Position numbers and translations under genes: made by a program
Shown here: positions 31,828 through 37,762 of the stretch, piece by piece
Position numbering within the stretch: position 1 is the first letter of the stretch
Layout: each line of letters starts with the position of its first letter
Notes under the pieces: model-generated
Told to the model about the DNA's origin: nothing
What the model saw: the letters and a program-made list of their open reading frames with translations, nothing else
The model's database searches: none
From: Lachnospiraceae bacterium
GTDB lineage: Bacteria; Bacillota; Clostridia; Lachnospirales; Lachnospiraceae
NCBI GenBank assembly: GCA_021201665.1
Contig: JAJQEO010000069.1
Location: 1 to 37,762, forward strand
Length of the DNA: 37,762 nucleotides
Reading direction: 5' to 3'

Positions 31828-32124
31828 CTACTCAATTGTAAGAATATCCGAAAACCCGGTCACATCAAAAATATCCTGGATCGTCTCATTCACTCCGCGA
31901 ATGACCATACTGCCCTGCCGGTTCATCACCTTCTGCGCCGCCAACAGTACGCGCAGCCCGGCTGATGAAAGGTATTCGAGGCCGTTAAAATCCAGCGTCA
32001 GCTCCTCTACGCCATTGATCTCCCTGCGAAGCTCCGCCTCCAGGGATGGAGCGGTCGTTGTATCCAGTCTTCCCTCCAGCGTTACCGTCATTATCCTGCC
32101 ATCCTTTACCGTTTCGATTTTCAT
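31828..32124 (-). CDS. STAS-domain anti-sigma-factor antagonist (SpoIIAA/RsbV-like)
   Basis: A 98-residue single STAS domain. MTVTLEGRLDTTTAPSLEAE and LTLDFNGLEYLSSAGLRVLL contain the signature, with the phosphorylatable Ser in YLSSAGLRVL. Members are phosphorylated by RsbW-like kinases and dephosphorylated by SpoIIE-like phosphatases, both encoded at the far end of this locus. The start at 32124 has AGGAGAG upstream; the longer frame to 32181 has none. It has its own promoter at 32256-32285 and heads the unit with the symporter. Confidence 0.93.
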   Translation of the reverse strand: MKIETVKDGRIMTVTLEGRLDTTTAPSLEAELRREINGVEELTLDFNGLEYLSSAGLRVLLAAQKVMNRQGSMVIRGVNETIQDIFDVTGFSDILTIE

Positions 32125-32255
32125 CCTGATCTCTCCTCTCTTTTTCTGATGCCTGCGCATCCTGCCTGTCGGCACTGTCAATTTTTATCCGTTAAAGCCC
32201 TGTTTTCTTCTTTTTTCTTTGTTTTTCATGGCTGTTTTCTTTTCTGTCGGAAACC

Positions 32256-32285
32256 ATTATATTTCCTGACTGCCTGTTTCGTCAA
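32256..32285 (-). promoter_or_regulatory. Sigma-A promoter of the STAS-symporter unit
   Basis: On the minus strand TTGACG (32285-32280), an 18-nt spacer and TATAAT (32261-32256), about 130 nt upstream of the STAS start. It lies just after a terminator, so it defines the right boundary of the locus. Confidence 0.8.
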
Positions 32286-32293
32286 GGAAAATT

Positions 32294-32320
32294 AAAAAAA
32301 GGGGAGGCTTTCGTCTCCCC
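32294..32320 (-). terminator. Intrinsic terminator at the right boundary of the locus
   Basis: On the minus strand GGGGAG-acgaaagc-CTCCCC is followed by seven T residues. It would stop transcripts coming from the fragmentary genes at higher coordinates. Confidence 0.88.
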
Positions 32321-32639
32321 CTCATGCCCGCACTCGTACTCACTTAACTTTTATGATCTGCTTCTTATGCGCTTTGCGGCGCTGAACGTACGTCCAGTGG
32401 ACATTCGTTTAGCGCCGACCGAAACGGAGTGTAGAGCAATGTCCGCTCTCCGAAAGCTTGTTGAGAGTATACGTCAGACAGATCACAGCTATCCTATACT
32501 GTTGTTAGTATGAAAAAACCACTTCAGTTTTTGGAATGGGCGGCGTTACGACGGCGCCCTGGTTTTTTGAAAATATTCTGGTTAGCGTAAAATTTTTGTA
32601 GGAAAAGCAGCGAAGGGAACACCTGCTCGTGTTGTAATA
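32321..32639. other. Gene-free stretch with palindromes and a possible IS-end terminator
   Basis: No gene is supportable. GGCGCT (from about 32380) and AGCGCC, with GTCCA/TGGAC between, form a nested palindrome. On the plus strand AAAAAACCA (32513-32521) pairs with TGGTTTTTT (32560-32568) around GGGCGGCG/CGGCGCCC, a terminator-like structure of the type seen near insertion-sequence ends. Confidence 0.4.
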
Positions 32640-32705
32640 TTAGTGGATCAAAACTAACATAGCACAAAGGAGGGTGTTCCCTATGGTTTCAAGTATACAA
32701 CAATT
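32614..32705 (+). mobile_element. Probable truncated insertion-sequence 5' end
   Basis: AGGGAACACC (32614-32623) and GGTGTTCCCT (32673-32682) form a perfect 10-bp inverted repeat. A strong ribosome site (AAAGGAGGG) leads to an ATG at 32683 encoding MVSSIQQF, after which the frame enters the antisense of the neighbouring gene and stops. This looks like the start of a transposase gene fused to foreign DNA by deletion. The family cannot be named from eight residues. Confidence 0.35.
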
Positions 32706-32894
32706 CGGGGAATCTGGCATAGGCTTAATTGTGTCGCCTTCATATCCGTCCTCTTCCGAATAATTGTATTTCCAGCCACGATCCTCTATAAAGAAACGCA
32801 CTCGTGCCAAGCGCATTTTTTCATCCATAATAAAAGTCTCCTCCTGAGCCAAACCAAAACATATCTTTATTCCTTCGTCCAAAAGCTTCTCCAT
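32640..32894 (-). pseudogene. Truncated unknown gene, 3' end replaced
   Basis: An 84-codon frame beginning MEKLLDEGIKICFGLAQEET. It is acidic, without membrane helices, and unrecognised. The first 62 or so residues (to TIKPMPDSP) look native. The remainder (NCCILETIGNTLLCAMLVLI) is antisense of the IS-like fragment, so the gene was cut near 32705. Its ATG follows the stop of the upstream gene by 2 nt, which indicates an original operon. Confidence 0.5.
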
Positions 32895-32896
32895 TT

Positions 32897-33754
32897 TCAG
32901 TTGAACGGAAGATCCTCATCCGACACATCATCCGGAAGCTGCATATTTCCCTCATCGTTTGATGTCATGCCATGCATCATATTCGACATCATGCTCGACA
33001 TCTTTTCAGCATATTTTTTTGCCGCCACCTCATTCGCGATCCGGTTGCCTTCTTTGGTTCCAAGGAGCATAATCGGAGGCTTCATGCCAATGTCGCTGAA
33101 TATCCCACATGTGTATTCATATCCATAACCCATCTGTTCCCCGACAAATCCTTTCAGGCCGTTGATTCCTTCGATCAGGCTGTCTGAAAAGAAAAATGCG
33201 TAATCGTCATCCCAGAAGAATAAACTCTCATCGTCGTCTTCGTCATCCAACCCCATTTTATCAAAGCGGAGAAGACTCTTTGCCATCTCCTTTGCATCCT
33301 TCTCCGAATAAGAGAAACGATCCATCAGTTCTTTTGCTACAGCAGCCTGCCGTTTCCGGTCTATGTACGGATTCTTCTTCTTTTCACCAAGCATTTTGCG
33401 GAGCATAATGTCCTGGTTTGCCCAATTGATGGCTATCACAAATAACAGCTCCTCGAACACATCAAAGGTATATCCTTGCGAGGGGTCTGACAGCTTTTCC
33501 AGCATTCGGTTCACCTTCGCGCGGACAAATTTTACTCCCGCCGCCATATCGTCCTGCATCCCGACATATTGGGCTAATCCTTTGAAAAACCCTTCCGGGA
33601 GACACGACTCCAGAAAAACCTGAAAATCCGCATCGGAAGCTTCTGAAGGATAACCGGCGCGCAGTCCGGTCGCTATTGTCTGGCTTGCGATTTGCTGCAG
33701 ATACAGGTGATGCTCGTTTTTTGTATTTTCGTCAATTCCAACTATCCTGAACAT
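32897..33754 (-). CDS. Hypothetical cytoplasmic protein
   Basis: A 285-residue protein starting MFRIVGIDENTKNEHHLYLQ, with AAAGGAG 7 nt before the ATG at 33754. It is mostly helical, with an acidic run (GLDDEDDDESLFFWDDDYAF) near the middle and a Met-rich stretch (MSSMMSNMMHGM) near the C-terminus. No signal peptide, membrane helix or catalytic motif is evident. I do not recognise the family. The following truncated gene is translationally coupled to it, so the two probably worked together. Confidence 0.7.
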   Translation of the reverse strand: MFRIVGIDENTKNEHHLYLQQIASQTIATGLRAGYPSEASDADFQVFLESCLPEGFFKGLAQYVGMQDDMAAGVKFVRAKVNRMLEKLSDPSQGYTFDVFEELLFVIAINWANQDIMLRKMLGEKKKNPYIDRKRQAAVAKELMDRFSYSEKDAKEMAKSLLRFDKMGLDDEDDDESLFFWDDDYAFFFSDSLIEGINGLKGFVGEQMGYGYEYTCGIFSDIGMKPPIMLLGTKEGNRIANEVAAKKYAEKMSSMMSNMMHGMTSNDEGNMQLPDDVSDEDLPFN

Positions 33755-33801
33755 AATGTACTCCTTTATAAATATCGTCTCTTTACTGGTCTTCGACTGC
33801 A

Positions 33802-33969
33802 TCAGATAATTTCCCCATGCAGGTGGTCTATCTCGTGCTGAATAATCTCTGCTGTCCTCCCGGTGAATTTCTGCCGCTGCTCTTTAAAATTGACATCCTG
33901 GTATTTGACTTCGATCTCTTTATAGCGGGCGCACTTTCTGACACCGATCAAAGACAGGCATCCTTCACC
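33802..33969 (-). pseudogene. def: C-terminal fragment of peptide deformylase
   Basis: About 55 codons encode GEGCLSLIGVRKCARYKEIE through to QHEIDHLHGEII and a stop. EGCLS is deformylase motif 2 (metal Cys) and HEIDH is motif 3 (metal His pair and catalytic Glu). Motif 1 and the N-terminal two thirds are absent. A TGA interrupts the frame just upstream, so this is not a functional gene. The fragment overlaps, in another frame, the end of the small membrane gene at 33948-34094. Confidence 0.8.
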
Positions 33970-34094
33970 ACATAGCTCACATCACTCTGCCCGGAACCGC
34001 TCCCTGTGCTGTCCCGATTGTTCAAATGGCCGATCACAGCATATATCACACACATCGTCACCGCATATACAATATACTGAACAGTTTTTCCCAT
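33948..34094 (-). CDS. Small membrane protein with GSGSGQSDV tail, probably 3'-replaced
   Basis: A 48-codon frame: MGKTVQYIVYAVTMCVIYAV forms one membrane helix, followed by IGHLNNRDSTGSGSGQSDV and YVVKDACL. Ribosome site GGGGGAGACGAG precedes the ATG. The last codons come from the joined deformylase fragment, so the native C-terminus is lost. It shares GSGSGQSDV with the decayed gene at 7890-8112, where the sequence continues into two membrane helices. Function unknown. Confidence 0.5.
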   Translation of the reverse strand: MGKTVQYIVYAVTMCVIYAVIGHLNNRDSTGSGSGQSDVSYVVKDACL

Positions 34095-34147
34095 ATCTAG
34101 CTCGTCTCCCCCCTGTCGCATCTCTGGCTGCACCGATAAACTGGAAC

Positions 34148-34639
34148 TTATTTTACCAGCAGCAATCCAAAATGATTTTGAACCATACCCTTTTCCCGAA
34201 GCGTATGAATCTCTAATCCATTTGCTCGAACCGTTGCGAATACGTCTATCCCGCATGCCTCCATTGCAGGAACTGTTTCTTCTGGAAAGTTGCAGTGATC
34301 CGAGTTACAATTCTTGCATTTTTTACACGGACCGCTTCCAAACGCTATGACTTTATAATAATCATCCAAAAACAATTCCCTGGCCACTTTCACAGCCAAC
34401 GGAGGCACAATAGGCATTTCATGACACCGGAATAAAATAGCAGTATCATAGCAGTCAATCATTTCCTGCGTTTCTTTCCATGTAGGAGTGTTTGGCAGAC
34501 ATCTGTGACTTTTTCCGTATGTACTGCATCCATAGCGACATTTATATACCGTCCATGCAGCAGTAACAATAGTTTTAGGGTCAATCACCATTGCTAAATC
34601 CGCCCCGTTTTCTTTGAGCATATTCATGTATTTTTCCAT
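34148..34639 (-). CDS. DUF2284 metal-binding protein
   Basis: A 163-residue Cys-rich protein. CRYGCSTYGKSHRCLPNTPT and GPCKKCKNCNSDHCNFPEET carry the conserved Cys pattern of DUF2284, predicted to bind iron-sulfur or another metal. VRANGLEIHTLREKGMVQNH near the C-terminus is also typical. The biochemical role of the family is not established. The start at 34639 (MEKYMNMLKE) is preferred over 34654. A good promoter lies at 34694-34722, so it is transcribed alone. Confidence 0.88.
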   Translation of the reverse strand: MEKYMNMLKENGADLAMVIDPKTIVTAAWTVYKCRYGCSTYGKSHRCLPNTPTWKETQEMIDCYDTAILFRCHEMPIVPPLAVKVARELFLDDYYKVIAFGSGPCKKCKNCNSDHCNFPEETVPAMEACGIDVFATVRANGLEIHTLREKGMVQNHFGLLLVK

Positions 34640-34693
34640 CTGATTACCTGCCAATTCCGATTTCTATGCTTATTTTTTACCGCCGTTGCCCTC

Positions 34694-34722
34694 ATTATAT
34701 CAGCCCATCTCACCGCAAACAA
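34694..34722 (-). promoter_or_regulatory. Promoter of the DUF2284 gene
   Basis: On the minus strand TTGTTT (34722-34717), a 17-nt spacer and TATAAT (34699-34694). TG one base before the -10 makes it an extended -10 promoter. It is 55 nt upstream of the start codon. Confidence 0.7.
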
Positions 34723-34798
34723 GAAGAATATTCGCATTTTCACTATGTAAGCAGCCCGCAGGCTGCCCAGGCTTTATGCCTGTACGCGAGGAACCATA

Positions 34799-34930
34799 TC
34801 AGACCGGCTCATCATCATCGCCGTCTTCTCCATCTTCATCCTCCTCGTCCATCTCATAATCCTTAACCTCAGTGATCAGGTTGCAGAAGCTTGCGATGCC
34901 TGCGACCGGAAAGAGGACCCAGCGGCCCTC
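34799..34930 (-). pseudogene. Remnant encoding an acidic C-terminus
   Basis: The end of an open frame encodes GRWVLFPVAGIASFCNLITE then KDYEMDEEDEDGEDGDDDEPV. The frame runs upstream through a terminator hairpin (34945-34977), so any proper N-terminus is missing. Unrecognised; the acidic tail is the only notable trait. Confidence 0.35.
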
Positions 34931-34944
34931 TTTTTCTTTCCATG

Positions 34945-34977
34945 TTGAAAAAGAGCCCAGAATCGGCTCTTTTTCAA
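34945..34977. terminator. Bidirectional terminator hairpin
   Basis: TTGAAAAAGAGCC (34945-34957), a 7-nt loop and GGCTCTTTTTCAA (34965-34977) form a perfect 13-bp stem with T-runs on both strands. Confidence 0.75.
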
Positions 34978-35017
34978 TGTGCAAAAGTGATATGATTGGG
35001 CACTGCCGCAAACCAAA

Positions 35018-35195
35018 TTAACCTACAATCGTATATGCGTCAGCAGAATCCTCCGGCGAATCAGATGATGTCAGACTATAGCCGCCGCTGCCATTTGACT
35101 TTATGTCGAAATAGATTGTTGACCCATTATCTTTGATGGCCACTTTGCAGCTCTTGCTGCTTCCGGACAGATATTCCGTAATATCTACTTTATGG
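35018..35195 (-). pseudogene. C-terminal remnant of an unknown, probably exported protein
   Basis: The frame encodes KVDITEYLSGSSKSCKVAIK, DNGSTIYFDIKSNGSGGYSL and SSDSPEDSADAYTIVG then a stop. The beta-strand and Ser/Gly-rich character suits a small extracellular domain. Upstream of about 35195 the frame runs into antisense of an HTH fragment, so the N-terminus is lost. Confidence 0.4.
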
Positions 35196-35197
35196 GA

Positions 35198-35271
35198 TGC
35201 TGCAAAAGGACATCGCTTTTGAACTAGGCATTTCACCAGGATATGTTTCCCAAATTCTCAATAGGCGATAG
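35198..35271 (+). pseudogene. HTH fragment of an Xre-type regulator
   Basis: A 24-codon stretch encodes MLQKDIAFELGISPGYVSQI followed by LNRR and a stop. This is a textbook helix-turn-helix. An in-frame TAA lies a few codons upstream, so only the fragment remains. Confidence 0.55.
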
Positions 35272-35570
35272 AGGGAAGCTCAATGGGCCACTGCTTAATC
35301 TCAGCAAGTCCCTTCGTTTTTGTATTTATCAAATATCCTGGAGTTTTGGGAACCAATCCTTCAAATCTTTCAGGAATCTGCAACCGGGGTTAATTTTATG
35401 AGCTGTCACTGAACGATTTCCTAATTTGTTACTGAGCTGCTCACTTTCTTGTCACCGTCTTATCGAACCGATCTGCATCCGCATTATGAATTGCCGAGAA
35501 AACAAGCTAACTGCCAAAACTACTAAGCCATGATCACATACATCCATGTCTCAGGGGGGAATGACATCAA
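35272..35570. other. Gene-free stretch with a short minus-strand remnant
   Basis: On the minus strand about 40 codons (ending near 35270) encode IPERFEGLVPKTPGYLINTK and TKGLAEIKQWPIELPSIAY. It may be the end of a lost gene, but there is no start and no recognised family. The rest shows nothing beyond the GGGGGG ribosome site of the next gene. Confidence 0.3.
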
Positions 35571-36213
35571 ATGATGAGTAAAACACACATAACAATGGGA
35601 ATCGGAGCATCCCTGATTCTCCTGCATCCAAATACAGTATCCGGCATATCCGCTGCCATCATCGGCGGCACGTTCGGAGCCATCATTCCGGATATCGACT
35701 GCAAATCCACAAAAATCAGCCGCGACGCACTCTACGGAAGGCTCATCGCAGGTGCGGTCATTGCAGCTTCTGTTATTTGGGGACAGACCCAGCCGGTGAG
35801 TCTGCTGAAAGATATCTTACAGACACATGTCAGCAATACCATCCTCATGGGACTCCTGTTCATGTCCATCCTCTGCGTGGCTGGACGAATCAGCGGGCAC
35901 AGAAACTTTTCCCATTCGTTTTTATTCTTCATCCTTATGGGCGGATCTGTTTACCTTATTTATCCGGCATTCCTGCCCGGATTCTGTATCGGATGCCTGT
36001 CGCACCTGCTATTGGACTGCCTGAACAAAAAGCCGGTACGTCTCTTGTATCCGCTAAAGGGGGGGATTTTGTTTGAAGATATGCTATTCCGATGGTGTGG
36101 CGAATACGGTGCTGCTCTGGATGGGGCTCGTGCTGGTGATTTTCGGGATTGTAACTGTGTGGCTGCAGCAATCAGGCTTTAATGCTGGACTTTACATTAA
36201 TATTTTGATGTAA
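35571..36213 (+). pseudogene. YdjM/DUF457-like membrane hydrolase, frameshifted in a G7 tract
   Basis: A predicted inner-membrane metal-dependent hydrolase. MSKTHITMGIGASLILLHPN, GAIIPDIDCKSTKISR, GHRNFSHSFLFF and GCLSHLLLDCLNKKPVRLLYP supply the conserved His and Asp residues of the family. The open frame ends at 36182 with an Ala/Arg-rich tail that does not fit. Removing one G from the run at 36059-36065 gives FCLKICYSDGVANTVLLWMG then a final membrane helix and a stop at 36211-36213. The catalytic part lies before the shift, so the shortened protein could still fold. Phase variation, mutation or a sequencing error are all possible. Confidence 0.75.
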
Positions 36214-36238
36214 CAGAATAAAAAACACTTATCAATAG

Positions 36239-36311
36239 CGCTCCGAACAGGAATCGAACCTGTATCTCCCGGTTCGTAGCCGGATATTCTTTCCTTTAGA
36301 CTATTGGAATC
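36239..36311 (-). tRNA. tRNA-Arg (ACG), acceptor stem damaged
   Basis: A 73-nt tRNA-like sequence on the minus strand. The anticodon arm is TCCGG-CTACGAA-CCGGG with anticodon ACG. The T arm is ACAGG-TTCGATT-CCTGT and the 3' acceptor strand is TCGGAGC plus G. The 5' strand GATTCCA pairs poorly, with mismatches at positions 2 and 6 and a wobble at 4, and the D arm is weak. The 3' two thirds look intact. This pattern fits a pseudo-tRNA or an attachment-site remnant left by an integrative element. Confidence 0.65.
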
Positions 36312-36429
36312 GTGAACGATATGTATTGTGAAAGCGGCAATGACTCCTACTCATACGCTCGACTGGCAGATCAGGCGGATTTCGACCGCTGGTAGACTGG
36401 TAAAATCGAGAAAACTTACGGTTGTTGGA

Positions 36430-36458
36430 TTGTACAAACAGTTTTTTTGATGTATACT
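36430..36458 (+). promoter_or_regulatory. Promoter of the yhcG-type gene
   Basis: TTGTAC (36430-36435), a 17-nt spacer and TATACT (36453-36458), 50 nt upstream of the start codon. Confidence 0.75.
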
Positions 36459-36508
36459 GACTCTAATCGCCTTTTTAGCGGTAATTTCGACACGGAGAAG
36501 GGATTTGT

Positions 36509-37602
36509 ATGAGCCAGTTGATTAAAATAGATGCTGAATATAAAGCGTGGATTGAGGATATTGGAAATCGATATCATTCAAGACAGGTGAAGGCTGCCGT
36601 TCTTGTAAATCAAGAAATGCTGCGGTTTTACTGGTCTATAGGTCAGGATATCGTAAATAAAAAAGCAGAAAGTAAATGGGGAAGCAGTTTTTTTGATGCT
36701 TTGAGTCGTGACATGAAAAATGTTTTGCCTGGCGTTCAGGGACTTTCTGCCTCTAACCTAAGATATATGAAAAGATTTTATGAATTATACGATCTCGAAT
36801 TTCTTCCACAAGTTGTGGAAGAAATTCAGAGTACCACTGAAAGCCCAGCTTCTCTGCCGGATTCAGTGCAAATATCCGAGCAGGAACTCTTTTCTGTACC
36901 TTGGGGACACCATAGAACAATCATTGACAAATGCAAGGGTGACACGAAAAAAGCCATCTTTTTTGTAAAAAAACGATAGCAAATAACTGGTCAAGAGCGG
37001 TTCTAATCAATTTTTTAGACACGGATTTGTATGATCGCCAAGGAAAAGCCATTTCCAATTTTCAATACTCGCTACCAGAACCACAAAGCGGATTGGCACA
37101 GGAAATAACAAAAGACCCATACAACTTTGATTTTATCTCCATTCGTGAGGATTATGACGAGAAATCGTTAAAAGATGCTCTGATGGATAATATTACAAAG
37201 TTCCTTCTTGAGTTAGGAAAAGGATTTGCTTTCGTCGGACGGGAATACAAACTTCCCATTGATGGCACAGAGGAATTTATAGATCTTCTATTTTACCATC
37301 TACACTTACACTGTTATGTTGTCGTTGAAGTAAAAGTTGTACCCTTTACATCCAGAGATATCGGGCAGGTTGGTACATATGTTAACATTGTAGATGACTT
37401 GATAAGAACAGATATTGACGCAAAAACAATAGGTTTGATTATTTGCAAAAGCAAAAATAATGTTCTGGCAAAATATGCAGTAAACAGTTCTAAGGAACCA
37501 ATAGGAATATCGTCCTATGAACTGTCACGGCTTCTTCCGGCAGAATATAAAGACTCCCTGCCGACGATAGAAGAAATTGAACAGGAATTAGGCGAGTCAT
37601 AA
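36509..37602 (+). pseudogene. yhcG: YhcG/DUF1016 PDDEXK nuclease gene interrupted by a frameshift
   Basis: The first frame (36509-36979) is the DUF1016 N-terminal domain: VNQEMLRFYWSIGQDIVNKK, then GLSASNLRYMKRFYELY and LFSVPWGHHRTIIDKCK. The second frame (through 37602) is the PDDEXK nuclease domain: KGFAFVGREYKLPIDGTEEF, IDLLFYHLHLHCYVVVEVKV and GQVGTYVNIVDD. Between them, at A7 (36967-36973), one extra A would join them as KAIFFVKKTIANNWSRAVLI. The zero-frame codons there are AAA AAA preceded by A, the arrangement of a -1 slippery heptamer, and the -1 product is exactly the full-length protein. Function in the family is unsettled. The gene is more AT-rich than the rest of the window, which suggests transfer. 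The ribosome site GGAGAAGGG precedes the ATG. Confidence 0.85.
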
Positions 37603-37659
37603 CATTCATGATATAAAAATTACTGGGCATCGCTTCGGCGGTGCTCTTCTACTTTTTAC

Positions 37660-37684
37660 AGAGTCGAGCAATCGGCTCTTTTTG
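37660..37684 (+). terminator. Intrinsic terminator after the yhcG-type gene
   Basis: AGAGTCGA (37660-37667), loop GCAA, TCGGCTCT (37672-37679) with one G-T pair, then a T-run. About 60 nt after the stop codon. Confidence 0.75.
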
Positions 37685-37762
37685 TTTGCCTGAAACGGAG
37701 GTGAGGATTGTTTCACTTACAACTGCTTCTTGAGAGGTGGTGACAACCGTTATGTTGTCAGA

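Overview
The window looks like chromosome of a moderately GC-rich gut-type Clostridia, most likely Lachnospiraceae. The evidence is the MetK sequence, a SAM-I riboswitch upstream of metK, strong AGGAGG-type ribosome binding sites, sigma-A-like promoters, and NHLM-type peptide export genes. This placement comes from protein character only; no 16S rRNA gene is present.

Layout. (1) 46-3881, minus strand: OmpR-family response regulator, sensor kinase, and metK under a SAM-I riboswitch with intrinsic terminator (about 3958-4179). (2) 4558-7733, plus strand: a 1003-residue MacB-like ABC ATPase/permease fusion with a clear promoter that overlaps an inverted repeat. (3) 8367-32285, all minus strand: the main accessory locus. 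In transcription order it encodes a STAS anti-anti-sigma-like protein, an SLC1-type symporter with an N-terminal RsbW-like domain, a Tat-exported alkylsulfatase, a short HlyD-like adaptor, a C39-peptidase ABC exporter, a second NHLM-type ABC exporter, four double-glycine-leader peptides, a beta-propeller-like lipoprotein, two more peptides of the same family, a formyltransferase-fold enzyme, a DUF2156-type acyltransferase, a MATE transporter with a C-terminal RsbW-like domain, a MalT/LuxR-type regulator, a membrane SpoIIE-type phosphatase and an RsbW-like kinase. (4) 32294-37762: a patchwork of truncated genes (peptide deformylase tail, HTH fragment, IS-like fragment), a DUF2284 gene, a frameshifted YdjM-like gene, a tRNA-Arg with a damaged acceptor stem, and a frameshifted yhcG-type nuclease gene.

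How the genes may work together. The main locus appears to be an undescribed secretion and regulation system. Six paralogous precursors (96-111 aa) carry leaders ending in GG and share a core of about 75-87 residues. A C39 ABC exporter, a partner ABC exporter and a small adaptor are encoded beside them, but no classical RiPP-modifying enzyme is. Three copies of a 17-bp element (ACTATACTTTCGGACAG, one mismatch in one copy) lie 86-140 nt upstream of the sulfatase, the first peptide and the lipoprotein. Together they could drive most of the locus as three co-regulated units; the LuxR-type regulator is the obvious candidate activator (inference). A complete partner-switching set (STAS, RsbW-like, SpoIIE-like) brackets the locus, and RsbW-like domains are fused to two transporters. 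This suggests phosphorylation-dependent control of transport rather than, or besides, sigma-factor control.

The locus is also peppered with a short palindromic repeat (six copies). Two copies are inserted in frame in the interdomain linkers of the MATE and C39-ABC proteins. A second two-hairpin repeat forms the 3' end of the formyltransferase gene. MetK and the formyltransferase carry separate in-frame tandem repeats.
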